64,000 nt of DNA from Neodiprion pinetum (GCF_021155775.2 NC_060235.2:28808607-28872606); one strand, 5' to 3'. Counted from the stretch's first letter, positions 1-12,027 are shown. Numbers and translations are program-made. The notes: a model not told the origin generated them from the sequence alone.

Positions 1-1
1 C

Positions 2-202
2 TCGTCGGGCTATCTGTCAATAGGCGCTGATGACCTGTCTCTGCCTCGAGTATCTTGGACACGATTCTCCACTACGGACTATATGATACGCCATACAACG
101 GAAGCAATAAGAGAAACCGAGGAATCAATAATCGCGAGTGTTAATTCGTCCACACTTTTTCCTCCCCCTTGCTATGTATGCTTTAAACTTCTTTCTTTAT
201 AG
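2..202 (+). CDS. possible C-terminal coding fragment running in from the left edge
   Basis: A frame is open from base 2 to a TAG at 200-202 (66 codons) with no start codon needed at the window edge. Base composition is less AT-rich here than in the DNA that follows, which fits coding sequence. The predicted tail contains LPRVSWTRFSTTDYMIR and ends in a Cys- and Pro-containing stretch. I do not recognise the family. An open frame of this length at an edge can arise by chance, so this is weak. Confidence 0.25.
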   Translation, partial: SSGYLSIGADDLSLPRVSWTRFSTTDYMIRHTTEAIRETEESIIASVNSSTLFPPPCYVCFKLLSL

Positions 203-1343
203 CTCGTAAACAAGTTTGGCATATAAAACTTAATACAAACTATAAATCGTGACGTGTTAGACGGATTAATTCGATCATTCATATTTTTTTGGTACCGAGT
301 TAGTTATTATATGAGTATAACGTAGATAAAAGCAATGAAATAATTCATACCTCAAAGGAAAGATTTGCGTGCATATGTGTACGCAATATAAGCATCGTGT
401 TTCCTCTTCGACCCGAATGCATACCGATGCTGCACAGACCGATCTTACGCAACATCCTACTCGAAGCAAATCTGTGAAAAGAAATATTTTCGCAGACCGA
501 ATTTCATATGTGTGGACTATTTTCGAAAACAAATGTTGATATAAATACAACCTCCAAGTTATCTTCAGCATTATTTCAGATTTACTGAAATGTTTTCTAC
601 TTACTGCCCGTTTATACTCATTTTTCGCATATTTACAGAAACACGGAAGCGACGTGAAACCACGCAGATCTCAAGGTTGATAATGGTTGCAAACTGCTAC
701 AAATAATCTGGTAACTAGTCGAACGACCAATCAACCAATCTGTAGAATAATGATCAAAATTTCACGTAACAGCAGCACTGAAACAGGCTACCACTCTAGC
801 CTTTTGAATATAGATGGTTCTTAGGTATGAGGAGTTTATACAGACATGCATGATGCACATGTTTATTATAATCTAAATAATGACAGTAAAATATGGGAGA
901 TGTACAAGATACGTCACTTGCACCAAATATAGAGAGACAGAATAGCATAATGCGGATTGTCGGCATTGGGATTCTTAGCTTCAACGCTTCTACGAGGATC
1001 CAATGTTGAAAAGATTGGTTCCGATTGAAATCATTTTCAATTTCGGAATTCTTATTGAAGTTGATGATTAGCTACATAAACGATTTTTTCCTTTGCTAAT
1101 CGACTCCTATGATATTTATCAACCGTATTTGAGGGCCAAGACGATTGACATAAACGGCATATGTAACTTCAAATTGATATTTACCAGGTGGTCGTGCAGT
1201 TTGACAAAATTTTGCTAATTTATGTTTCAGCATATGCATACCATGAGATTGACGTATTTTCTCCAGCGAAAGTAATTTGGCATAGTCTTGGGCCGCGGAC
1301 GGTATAATCATTTATAAACTGACGGCCACAAAACGGTGAGATT

Positions 1344-1385
1344 TTATCGTATTTACTCAGCTGTTGATCCAACGATGTTGTATAG
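1344..1385. repeat. dispersed repeat fragment, copy 1
   Basis: This segment aligns by eye with 1605-1650 and, more weakly, with about 25285-25345. The shared core has the pattern TCGTAT, then about 8 bases, CTGTTG, then a TCC.ACG block. All three copies sit in otherwise anonymous DNA, so I read them as remnants of one dispersed repeat. The family is not identified. Confidence 0.35.
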
Positions 1386-1604
1386 GTCTGTTTCGAATTC
1401 TTTGGAATCCAATAAGGGATTTTCCAATCAAATTGGATACACATGAATTTTAAATCGTAATATATCAGAGAAAGTAAAAATAACCCTTTTACTTTATTTC
1501 GTAATTTTTCAGAGGGCGTCAAAAAAGGTAAAATCAAACTATGCCAACGCTATATCAGAGCAATTTTTCTTACGCAAAAACGGAAAATTTCTTCGTAGTT
1601 TCGT

Positions 1605-1650
1605 CGTATCTCCTCAGCTGTTGGTCCTACGATCTTCAAAAGGCTTTGGT
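1605..1650. repeat. dispersed repeat fragment, copy 2
   Basis: About three quarters of positions match 1344-1385 in direct orientation, including the core TCGTAT and CTGTTGGTCC. The antisense reading gives an EEIRR-like stretch that is also seen, as EKIRR, in the copy near 25300, so the ancestral sequence may have been coding. Confidence 0.35.
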
Positions 1651-2934
1651 TAATTCCTTGGGGGCCCGATAGTCTGGTTTTAATCGATTTAAAGGATTAT
1701 TTCCATTGAATTTGGACGTCCTAGCAAACATGATTATGAAGTTTTACTGGCGACTTAGATTTTACCAATTCACAATTATGAAACATTAAATCTGTTACAT
1801 AATGATTTTCCTGAAGCTTGATATAATTAATACGAGTTTGTAAAGCCTCAACTTCCGTCTCCAGCGATAAAGGCCGGCCACAAATAATCGTTTGAAATGA
1901 AATATATTACGAGAACACGCCGATCTATACCAAAGCGACCATTTTTGCTTCTTCATTCCCGCATCGATTGATCCACTTTCGACACATCCCTCCTCCACAT
2001 ACATAGTTGAATAAAGGAAGCAACCAAGAAAAGGGAGAGCCCTTCCTAGTGTTTACGTGACATACATTTGGCCACCGACGTCAATACAATCTGGGCTAGC
2101 CGAAGGTTTTGGCGCCAGCATGACGCCACCAAATGCTTTACTACTGAGGGGTGCGTCTCGGCTCGATAAATTGGTATATTTCTTACGATGGTATACGATC
2201 CGACCTTGGACTTTTCGATATCATTTCCACCAGCTCGTCGTTTCTTGGTTGCATTTTGCTGTATAGAAATGACAGATTTCAATTGGGATTTTAATTTTTG
2301 GTTAACGTTTATCTAACCATTGATACTCTCACTCATGCAGCAGATAGAAATTTGTTGACATCACGATTGTAATTATATCGGAAATATCGAATATTATTAT
2401 GTTATTACTCGTGAATTTTTATGACATTTTAAGAATACTAAATCTGGCTAATGATAAGTGATTATTTTGTTGATGTTCGGAATTGATATTCATATGAAAT
2501 AAATTATTATAAACAGTTTCTTCAACATAGGTTTATAGAATTTCGCGACTGGTTATTGTTGTAATCTGAGATTACAATATCAAAATCTAAATTCTTCCTG
2601 AAAATGCAATTGTGTAAGCAATACATCATTTACGCATGTATACACATGAAGAAAAATTCCGTTCCACAGGTTATAACTTTAAATCTTGAATCTCCAGAAA
2701 TATATTTTGAACCAAAAACATGTTTAAACGATAAGATCTGCACACAGTGCAAGTGAGCGTCGTTAGACAATATTAATGATGTACCGGAAGATCATAATTC
2801 TCGCAACAATGAAAGGAATGCCTCTGTATAAAATGCGTAACAAAAGAAGAAACAATTTTTCATAGTTTATTCAGTGCCCTATTGTTTTTGCGCATTAGAA
2901 AATTTTGTCTATGTCAACAATGTATCATTATAAC

Positions 2935-3440
2935 ATACATAGTATTAAAGTTCGAAACCAAATTTTGGATGTTCGGATGTTCAGAAAGTGACGTCACCAA
3001 AAATTTTTTCTCTTTTGATCTATACATATAGACGAAAATCAGTTAGCCGAATTCCTCAGTCCGGAAACAACCGCGCAGTAGAGCGGACGTATGAAAATCG
3101 CGCTCCGCAGATTTCGAGTTCCAGGTTCTCTACCTTCTGGATCCTGCGTTCCAGGTCCTTGACTTGGTGAAACTCGACTTCCAGGACTGGCGCTCCGTAG
3201 TTACTGCACTCGAGGTCCGCTACCTGGTGAAACTCGATTTCCCGGACTAGCGGACTAACATTTATTAGCTATTGAACAATCCTCAAGCAGCGAGGGCGTG
3301 AGGCATCTGGTGAATCTCATATCATTTGGTAAAACACTGACAACGAGTAAGCGAGCGCAGCGAGCATACGAGTACAAAAACCAGCTACATTAGGCATCCG
3401 ACCCCGAGCGAGCTTTAGCAAGCGAGGGTTTCAAAGCTAG
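2935..3440 (+). mobile_element. VNTR-bearing repeat element, short copy
   Basis: The head (about 2937-3120: GATGTTCGGATGTTCAGAAA, then GTGACGTCACC, later AACAACCGCGCAGTAGAGCG) recurs at 16255-16400, 18650-18770, and inverted at 23690-23935 and 59300-59515. It is followed by two degenerate copies of a 60-bp unit and a tail rich in GCGAG words (3290-3435). The same tail is found in inverted orientation at 58670-58800. The common head and tail with a variable number of internal 60-bp units define one non-autonomous family. No transposase is present and I see no clear terminal inverted repeats, so the class is unknown. Confidence 0.65.
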
Positions 3441-3712
3441 TTCTACAATTAAAAATCAAGAATGTATGTACAGTGAATGAAATGACTGATGAATACGCAA
3501 AAGTTAATATCTGTATATTGTATACCGTCATACGTGTTCGCGTCTTCCGAAGACCACTCTTACTACCAACTCTAATTTATGACAATTTAATTTTCTCCAA
3601 AAGAGGCTCGGGGCCAAATGTTTTTAGTACCAAATTGTATCACTTATTATTCGTACAATATCGGACCCAGTTACTATATCGTTATATAGGTAATGAAAAT
3701 CCGTTACAATTA

Positions 3713-4348
3713 CAGTGAAACCTTGTTAAGTGGGACCTGGATAAGTGAGAAACCTCTATTATTGAGATTTCCTAAGAGGTCCCGGCACTTTTTTATCGAA
3801 TTCCCTCTGTTAATGGAACTTTACGAACCTGGTTAAATGAGATTCGATTTCTAGAATTTTTTCGATATTTACCTCTATAAATGGGACTCTGCAGCTTAAT
3901 TCCCTGTATAAGCGAGACATTTTATCAGGTTGAGACAGGCTTAGACACGTTTGTTTACAAACATTTGAATTTCTTTCGCATCGTTCGCACGTACATGCTC
4001 TTTTGTCAGTACTATCTCAAGTTTTGACGTGCAAACATAAGAATAAAAGTGTACAAAATGTCCAAACGTAAGCATAACACATTAACAGTATCTGAAAAAT
4101 TAAAGCTTCTATCAGACTATGATTGTGGAAAGTCGCGTGATAAACTGTGTGCGGAGTATAATGTACCAAAATCGACCTTGTGTAGAATTATTAAAAACAA
4201 CGAGAATATTCGGTCTCAGTATATTGATGGAAAAGGGAAGCTTAAACGAATAAGATCAGCAGTTCTGGAAAACTTGATAAATGAAAAACCTCTTCAAATG
4301 GTGTAAAATCTATGGTCCCTTGAAATCTCAATTAACCAGGTTTCACTG
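3713..4348 (+). mobile_element. internally deleted pogo/Tigger-type DNA transposon
   Basis: The element is bounded by inverted ends, CAGTGAAACCTTGTTAA on the left and its near complement TTAACCAGGTTTCACTG on the right, and each end is flanked by TA (3711-3712, 4349-4350). That is the target duplication of the Tc1/mariner/pogo superfamily. Further copies of an AAGTGGGA/AAGTGAGA/ATGGGACT motif lie inside the left end. Only the first part of the transposase gene remains (next entry); the DDE catalytic domain is missing. The total length of 636 bp fits a MITE-like deletion derivative. Confidence 0.85.
4058..4306 (+). CDS. truncated pogo/Tigger transposase: CENP-B-type N-terminal HTH only
   Basis: The frame starts with MSKRKHNTLTVSEKLKLL and contains a psq/CENP-B N-terminal helix-turn-helix of the DNA-binding type (KLCAEYNVPKSTLCRIIKNN). 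This domain binds the inverted ends of the element in this family. The protein is 82 residues from this start (85 if an in-frame ATG at 4049 is used) and stops right after the HTH, so there is no second HTH and no DDE nuclease. The frame has no internal stop, which could mean recent amplification or simple chance. It is either a dead remnant or an HTH-only repressor-like product; the sequence cannot decide. Confidence 0.75.
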   Translation: MSKRKHNTLTVSEKLKLLSDYDCGKSRDKLCAEYNVPKSTLCRIIKNNENIRSQYIDGKGKLKRIRSAVLENLINEKPLQMV

Positions 4349-7319
4349 TACAAATTTAGCTTGCACCTGATATACCAACGTGCATACAGTTGATTATACA
4401 ATACACGTACATTTTACGTTCTAGTATCTGTATAGGAAATATGCTTCGCGTTTTTAAAAAAAATCTGCATTACAGTTGGACTGGGATATACGACGATATA
4501 TATCCTTGAAGAGGTGGATTCCGACATATTCAAGGATACGCGTGTCCTTTACTACGCAGGTTAAGTAGACAACATCAGCGGTCTTGAATAAGTCAGAATC
4601 TATCTTTCTAGGTGTACGAGACTGACCCAGTACCTCGCTTCTACTTTGGAGTTGATCGCGATGAAAAAGCCTGTTATGCTTTTTAGCTTACAACTCGATA
4701 TTATAGTACATTTGCGATCAGTTGTCGTGCTTACGATTTTTATAATTTACCCTTACAAAAATTCCGCACATTAGACGAAAAATCACTTTGAATCAGGGTT
4801 AACTGTGAATTTTGTACAACGTTAAACAGCATTTTTTTTTTTAATATTTCGCTTACATAACGTGCAGAAATCTACAACGTATAAGGTGATCATGCTTGTG
4901 TTTATCAGTACACATGGTAAGTTACTGTATTTATATTCTATTCAATGAGAGTGATCTTACATTAGCACGTTACAATCTGCAGTGTTACCAAAGGTCAACT
5001 GAATGAGAAAAACACTATCGCCGTCAAAGGAGTGACGAAATTTCTGAAATGTTCGATTAAAATCTCATTTACTACTCAGAATTTAAAATTCTTCTTAGCT
5101 ACAGTCATAAGGTTTAAAAAATTGAGAAACCTTATATTGTGTTCATGATGCATAACGTTTAGAAACCGAATGATTCAACGATGAATCACTCGTTGTTCTT
5201 GCGGATTGCAAAACGAATCGTAGTCTTATAACGGTAAGACTGTACGACCTCGCTAACGCAAGTAAGACCCATTCAACGTACATCGAGTACCTAATTCATC
5301 TTCTCTTCCTTTACTATACGTTTTCAGCAAGCAGGGTACCAAAGTATAGTCCATTTACCGACGCGCGACGAATTGTAAGCATAAGTGTTCGTGGAAGGAC
5401 CAAAAAGGAAGGTAACAGACCCCAAGGTTTCGACTGTATTGTTCCTCTCTGCTCATCTATTTTACAATGGTTGTAACTTGTAATTATTTCCTTTTACAAT
5501 TTTGTATGAATAGGTATAATTTACTGGAACATTGTGATTGAAGAGGTGTTTTTTCCAAACAATTCGTAAATATTTAACATGGAGTTGGTATAATTACTTG
5601 AAGTATGTAGAATATACAACGAAATTAAAAACTGTACTCAACAGCGTAGGAGGGAAAAGTAGTTGACGGTTCCAGTTCGAACGTTGATATTTGAACATCT
5701 TTTAAGGCATCCCCAGGTTCGCGAAGGTCAAAGTTGAGCTGCACGAAGTGTACAAGGTGTAACGGTATGCGCAATATACCAATGTACATGCCTCAGTTGA
5801 CCTCAGTACCGTTTGGTTCAACATCTGCAAAAGAAAGGAAAAACAACATCCAGGCATCGATCAACTTTGTTATATATGCATATATATATATATATATTTA
5901 ATATATGTATATCTTAGTTCGATACGCTTGTATACTTATGGATAAGAAATTATTCAACAAATATTAGCTGCTACGACATTCTGACATCAGTGTCTAACTC
6001 ACTGTAGCAACGCCCCCGGACATTAGTATTATTCATTCATGATTTTTTCGACAAATTTTGATACACTTGTGCGCTTCCAGATCAATGCGATAATGGGTAG
6101 GTGTTTACATGGAAAGCAGACGTTAAATGAAAACTAACATGCGAATGAGGAAAATATAGTACAACAAGAATATCTGTATAGGCTCTGTAACACGAACATC
6201 AACTTTCAAAAGGACCTTTTGTGAAAATGAACATAATCATTCAGAAATGTAAATCCTTCAACATATGAGTTTAAGTTTTTTGAAAGTTATACAGGCCGTA
6301 GGAACTTGCACATCACCCAGAACCACTATCTGTAATGAGGTGTGTAGTGTGTGTGAGTTGGAAATTATGGTACCATACCCGTAGTATCGATTCTGATTAA
6401 AATAATGAATCAGAAGCTTCTGTACTATAACAAACCAACTGCCAATTACAACTATGCCTATGATATATTATTGCGCAAATTCAAGCCTACAGTACGATAG
6501 GACAATAGTAAATGTACATAAAGTATAATACAATGAGTCAATTGTATCGAACCGCCTATTTTATTCCTATCAAAACAATTGTATGCCGCGTATTATATTA
6601 TTCGGCGATAGTATTTTTACAAACTACAATTGCTTCACAGCTTCATTAGCACACTCGAGTATTATTACACATGAACGATCAATATATATTCGTATCAGAG
6701 AATTTATATAGTTTTTCGTCGGTGAAATTGTCCGTTTTAAACAATTTTATTGGGGAAAAAAAACAATTTTCAAACGAAATCTTCGGAAGGACATAAAAAT
6801 TTGGTATTTGAGTGTACCTGTATATATTTTGTCTCAAAATAACATACGATAAGATAATCGGAACTCACAGGAAACGATTATGCAGTATGAGATGAATCAT
6901 ACTATAATTACATCCGTGATACGTCGGTTGAAGCGTCACGATGCAAACACGAATGCGGAAGTAAAATAAATGCTCATTACCCAAAGCTATTAATACGCGG
7001 TTCACGTAGCCAGCTCTGATTAGAACCGTAGTAAATTCTTTCAAAACCTATGCAAGTACAATGCATTTACACGCACTCGCATGGGTAAAACTCAAAGCTA
7101 CCTCTCGCCTAGTGAAATGAGTCAAACATTTGAAATCAGAGCACTTATACCTCCACAGGATGACGGAAGAACGAATCGCCTTGGATCTAGAGGCGATGAT
7201 GACGTCTTGGATCGTATTTTTTTCCCTTCCCCAGCGTTCGCCGTCAATGTCGTCGCCGACGCCGACGCCGCCCTCCACCATCCACGTAACTCGTTCTCCA
7301 CATAGCCAAGCCTAGCCAG
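4349..7319. other. AT-rich interval without recognisable gene
   Basis: No open frame above background and no splice-linked exons were found. A TA-dinucleotide microsatellite lies at about 5870-5907. From about 7100 the DNA becomes less AT-rich on approach to the annexin leader exon, which fits a promoter region. Confidence 0.5.
5870..5907. repeat. TA microsatellite
   Basis: A run of alternating T and A interrupted by one GC step (ATATGCATATAT) is visible. It is simple-sequence DNA. Confidence 0.8.
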
Positions 7320-7435
7320 GAAAGCCGGCAACAGCCACTCCCAAGCATTTCGTGTCTGTCATTCGAGCGGTCTTGATCGGGATCAAAGCGAAGGCGAATT
7401 CATCAGTGTTTATAAGATTTTCGACAGTTTCTTGG
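7320..7435 (+). other. probable 5' noncoding exon of the annexin gene
   Basis: The stretch ends with a strong donor (CAGTTTCTTG, then GTAAGTG) and lies about 2.05 kb before the first coding exon, whose acceptor is TTACAG at 9481-9486. A noncoding first exon is common for insect annexins. The 5' border is not visible in sequence and is a guess. No TATA box was seen. Confidence 0.4.
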
Positions 7436-9161
7436 TAAGTGAAATTACTCTTTGTTTCAATACTTATTGTTAATATCTATGCCCTTCATATGTGCACATG
7501 CAGCGACGCGGAAGACGTTTATTTTCAATGTACTTTCTAACAATGAGTGCTATAACAATGTTCTACCGCGTAGATCTCGCAGTGACTACTATACTGTACA
7601 TACAATATTAACGCTCACCAATCTTTAGTTCCTTGGAGAATTTAATACGTATGTACAGTCGGGCGCATTACAAGTATAACTTTCGTAGACGAGTAAAACT
7701 ATTTAGGAATCTGTGAAGATCGGGATCGTTGAGACCTTTCGAATGCCGGGTAAAAATATAAAACTTACTGCGTAACAGCGACCAATTAATTGTTTAATTA
7801 TGCATCATGAGAGAAACCACACCGTTAAACCCAACTGATAACATTTACACCGCGTTGAGTTAAAAATAAACTAGAAAATGACGTTATGCTGTGTAAATAC
7901 ACATTACCATTACATTCGATAGTACTGAAGTTAATCACCTGATGTGTCAGCCACTGTATCAACGCTATATGTATGTACATACACCGCGGTAATATGTAGT
8001 ACAGACTACACATTTAGCTTTCTGTATCTCACGAATGACAGTGAATTAGGCTTGCAGCTTTACTAACAACTACTTTCAATGCGCGTTTGTTAAGAATTGC
8101 TCTACCGGCATCAATATTAAAGGCTTCTTTCGACTTTGACGGTAAAATATAATGGGATTAATATTCTATTCATATCTATAGTTATAAGCATCTATGGTAT
8201 TTATAGCTTATACCTTTGTCTCGTAGAACTATTATATTCAAGTGAGGGGCAAGCTTCTATCCGAAGACCTTGAAAGTTCTGACGAGGTGAACAATTGAGG
8301 GATCGCAGACGTTATTATTGACGACCGATACGCTTGATCGGATTCAACTTCTCTCTACTTGATTTATTGTCTTGATTTATTTGTCTTGAGTTTTTATTCC
8401 CACTTTTAAAAAACTCTAATTGTCATCGCAAGTTACTATACAGTGTATACCTATTTGAACACCGTAGTTTTGAGAATACTACAAATAAAAAAGGAAGCAT
8501 TTTGTTTCATGAGAAAACGGACCCGGATCGGTGTATTCCATTTCAAGGGTTTCATATTCAACGATATGTAATCATTGAAAAACAGGCCAGGTAGTTTATT
8601 TTTGATTAGGAAAGGTTTCGTTAACAGAACTTTCGTGCCAGCAAATTTCACCAGCTTATTTTCATTGAATCACCAGTGTGACAGAGCTATTCTACGATCT
8701 ATGTTTAAAATGTGCTGACTCCTATTTATGTATAATAGGTACATATTATGCGACTTCGTGATAATGGATTTTTAATAATACATAGAACGCGACTTTTGAT
8801 TAGGAGATTAATTAACTGAGCACATATCTGTTTCGTTCAAATATTTTTATAACGCGGAACTGTCGTGTGTATGCATGTCAAAAATTTCAACACCACCCTG
8901 GTGGTATTAGGTATAACTTTACTGCAGAAGTGGATATACTGCATTGCAATCGATTCGTAAAATTTTCTTTAAAAATACGTGTGATGTGAAAAACGAGAAA
9001 AAAGCCTATAATGGAAACAGGAGACTGTAGCGATGTCTCGTAGATGTTCACAAACACTAGATAAATAATTGATGTTGCTAAAACTCGGTTAATACGAGCA
9101 CGACATTGTTCAACGGAAAACAAATGAGGAAAAAGGACCAATTATTGTATAAAAATAAGGC

Positions 9162-9361
9162 TGAAGTTAGTAACGTTAACGTAACGAAACATCAGGGAAA
9201 AAATCATTATTGTGCAATTTTAAAATGATTTTGAAGGAGTTGGCTTTTCAAAATATACGATTTTTCGTTTATCGTGGTTTACTGAATTTCGGACATTGAT
9301 AAAGGTGCGAAATAACGATTTTTCCTAAAAATGCCTCGTTACAATAACGTTACTAACTTCA
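9162..9361. mobile_element. 200-bp MITE in the annexin 5' intron
   Basis: Inverted ends of about 28 bp (TGAAGTTAGTAACGTTA at 9162 and its complement ending at 9361, with one short variable stretch) enclose about 145 bp without a frame. TGTATAAAAA occurs outside both ends (9146-9155 and 9368-9377) and may be a target duplication, but both copies lie several bases from the inverted ends. The element sits 125 bp before the first coding exon. Confidence 0.7.
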
Positions 9362-9504
9362 TTCTCATGTATAAAAAGCATACTCGTTTTGGGTCCTGAT
9401 TACTTATATTTTCGGTGTTATATTACAATGACAATGTGTTTTAACCATGTTTCAAATATTAATGAAAATGCCTCATCTTGTTACAGATCAAATAAACCGC
9501 AACA

Positions 9505-11388
9505 ATGGCACCCCAATATTACCATGTACAGGTATGTATAACGATTATTTCAAGCGTGTCGCATTAATAATTTAAAAAATATTTTTAATATGTTATCATA
9601 CAAGAAATTCAATTCAATTTTAATATCATGGGCCAACCATCAAGTTACCCCGACGATCACATGTAAATGACCAATTTATAAGGAGATCCTTCATCATCAT
9701 TTTGATAACTCATCTTTCAACCACAGATCGTTCTCAAGACTTTTTTGATATCCAACGATGCGCAAGTTTCACGCGATCATCGATATTAAAGTTTAGTTCT
9801 ATAATGCCCAATTACAATTTTATAGTGCACCCCAACCGTGTACCCCGCCGATCCGTTTGATGCGGAGGCAGATGCGACCCTCTTGAGAACCGCGATGAAA
9901 GGATTCGGAACAGACGAGCAGGCCATAATTGATGTTCTGGGTCGCCGTGGAATAGTCCAGCGTTTAGAAATTGCCGAAAAATTCAAGACGATGTACGGAA
10001 AAGATTTGATATCCGAATTGAAGTCCGAGCTTGGAGGACATTTCGAAAAGGCCATCGTAGCCCTGATGACTCCTCTTCCAGAGTTGTACGCCCGTGAAAT
10101 ACACGATGCTATTTCTGGAATCGGTACGGACGAAGGTGCTCTCGTCGAGGTCCTGGCATCTCTCAGCAACTACGGCATCAAGACTATTTCTGCCGTTTAC
10201 AAGGATCGTAAGTCGATGAATACTTTTTTATTCACTCAGAATTAGATATTTATCACACTGCGATACAAGCTCCTTCATTTATAACTAGTATAAAATACCA
10301 GTTACATTTTTTGATCCTAGTGTACGGCAACGAACTTGAAGATGACCTGAAGGGTGATACGTCAGGCCACTTTAAGAGGCTTCTGGTCTCCCTTAGTACA
10401 GTGAGTACCAATATGAACAATCTCGAAAATTGAACCATCTTTTCAGTCTTTTTTTTTTGAAGTTTCATTGCGAACACCACCAGACTGTACATCGATGTTT
10501 CAGGCTAACAGAGACGAGTCACCCGACGTTGACGTTGATGCAGCGACCGCTGATGCAGAGAGGCTCCTCGAGGCCGGGGAGGGTCAATGGGGAACCGATG
10601 AAAGTACATTTAATGCTATCTTGATAAGCAGAAGCTATCCTCAGCTTCGTAAGATATTCCAAGAGTACGAGCGACTCTCAGGATCCGACTTGGAAGACAC
10701 CATCAAGAAAGAATTTTCTGGCTCGATCGAGGATGGCTACCTTGCCGTTGGTAATGCACCGGTCCCTCATTTTCCTACTATTTAATTTTTTCCTTGATGA
10801 AGACGTAGTTATAATGGCAGTCCGCAATCACAGATCGTATAAAAATCTTTGTAAATCACTTTGCTTTATTTTTAGTCAAGTGCGCCCGAGACAAGACTGG
10901 TTATTTCGCCGAAAGATTACACAAAGCAATGGCTGGTATGGGAACAGACGACACTACCCTGATCCGTATTATCGTCTTGCGCTCTGAAATTGATCTGGGT
11001 GACATTAAGGAAGCGTATGAGCAGATATACGGCCAATCACTGGCAGGAGACATTGATGTGAGTGAAATTATTGTTGTCATGTCATACAGATCTACTCGTT
11101 TCGAGTGAAAAGCAGCTCTGACAAGTTCATCACATCCCAGAATGGGGAAATACTAATAATTGGTGTATACTGTAAATACAAAAGCAAACGCATTAGAACA
11201 CTGATTAAACAGGCTAACTGCTTAAATCTTCAAACTTCATCCATTTTATCGTTTTAACAATTAAATCTTATTATAGCCTCTGCATGTGCGCGAAAATCAT
11301 TATGTTTTAACCGCAATTTATTGTCTACACATTTCAGGGTGACTGTTCGGGAGACTACAAGAGACTGTTGCTTACTCTGATCGGCTAA
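9505..11388 (+). CDS. AnxB9: annexin (B9-like), isoform with the first terminal exon
   Basis: This is a calcium-dependent phospholipid-binding protein that acts at the cytoplasmic face of membranes in trafficking. Exons: 9505-9531, 9826-10207, 10321-10400, 10504-10750, 10876-11057, 11338-11388; joined length 969 nt, 322 residues, normal for annexins. Four annexin repeats are visible, each with a type II calcium site (KGFGTDEQ, SGIGTDEG, GQWGTDES, AGMGTDDT). DTSGHFKRLL closes repeat 2. The short N-terminal tail (MAPQYYHVQ) has its own exon. The last repeat is completed by one of three alternative last exons (separate entries). An AATAAA lies at about 11436. The B9 assignment rests on overall look and the alternative C-termini known for the Drosophila gene; annexin family membership is certain. 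Confidence 0.93.
11338..11388 (+). CDS. annexin alternative terminal exon A
   Basis: The acceptor ATTTCAG is followed by 51 nt encoding GDCSGDYKRLLLTLIG and a TAA. It completes annexin repeat 4, where an acidic residue caps the calcium site and KRLL is the usual ending. It is in the phase set by the exon ending at 11057 (GACATTGAT, donor GTGAGT). An AATAAA follows within about 50 nt. Confidence 0.9.
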   Translation, partial: GDCSGDYKRLLLTLIG

Positions 11389-11725
11389 GAATATACTAAT
11401 TTCTTGTTGCACTTTATGTTGTTCAATATACGAAGTAATAAACGCCTCTCATAATATATTACACGTACACAATAGAATTCGTGTCAAATTTTTATTGTAA
11501 TAAATCGGTGGTAGTGTTGAGTTCTTAATATTTCCTGTACATATCGACGGAACGGTTATAGGATAGACAATAGCAGCTTGCATTACAGTTCGATTATGTT
11601 TTACTCATTATTGCTAACGCTTTACACAAATTGTGAAGCGTATGAATTTAGCCAACTTATTTGCCAGTAATTCGGTAAAAATTGTAAGCTCAATCATGAT
11701 TTATTTCTTGTTATTCAATTTACAG

Positions 11726-11776
11726 AGTGACTGCAGCGATGATTTAAAAAAGCTTCTACTCGCCCTTCTCAATTAA
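11726..11776 (+). CDS. annexin alternative terminal exon B
   Basis: TTTACAG is followed by 51 nt encoding SDCSDDLKKLLLALLN and a TAA: the same length, phase and role as exon A but a different sequence. An AATAAA lies near 11880. The conserved S/GDC start and KKLL/KRLL core show that A, B and C arose by tandem exon duplication. Confidence 0.88.
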   Translation, partial: SDCSDDLKKLLLALLN

Positions 11777-11976
11777 TATTAAGTGAATCAAATTTATTTG
11801 AAATTTGAATTATTGTTCAGAAAAAATTCCACTACATTTTACTATTATTATTAAACTTCATGTAATCTTCATAAGTAACAATAAACAAGTTCACCTTAAA
11901 CACTTTCTTTCTTTATGCACGAAAAATACACTAACACCCGTAAATCTGTTGCTAACTATGATGTGAATTTTTTCAG

Positions 11977-12027
11977 AGCGATTGCGGGGGGGAGTGGAAG
12001 AAACTTCTGATTGCTATGATAAACTAA
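11977..12027 (+). CDS. annexin alternative terminal exon C
   Basis: TTTTTCAG is followed by 51 nt encoding SDCGGEWKKLLIAMIN and a TAA, again in the same phase. An AATAAA lies near 12107. A run of seven G in the codons for Gly-Gly-Glu is unusual for this AT-rich DNA and is prone to sequencing error, but the frame as given is intact. Confidence 0.88.
   Translation, partial: SDCGGEWKKLLIAMIN

Larger units (their letters stand above)
203..2939. other. gene-poor interval with degraded repeats
   Basis: No gene model can be supported. Short open frames occur on both strands; a slightly GC-richer patch at about 2040-2270 carries overlapping open frames (minus 2282-2046, plus 2057-2266) that match nothing I know and have no convincing splice sites. 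Two related segments near 1344-1385 and 1605-1650 are listed separately. The rest is AT-rich unique-looking DNA. Confidence 0.5.
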
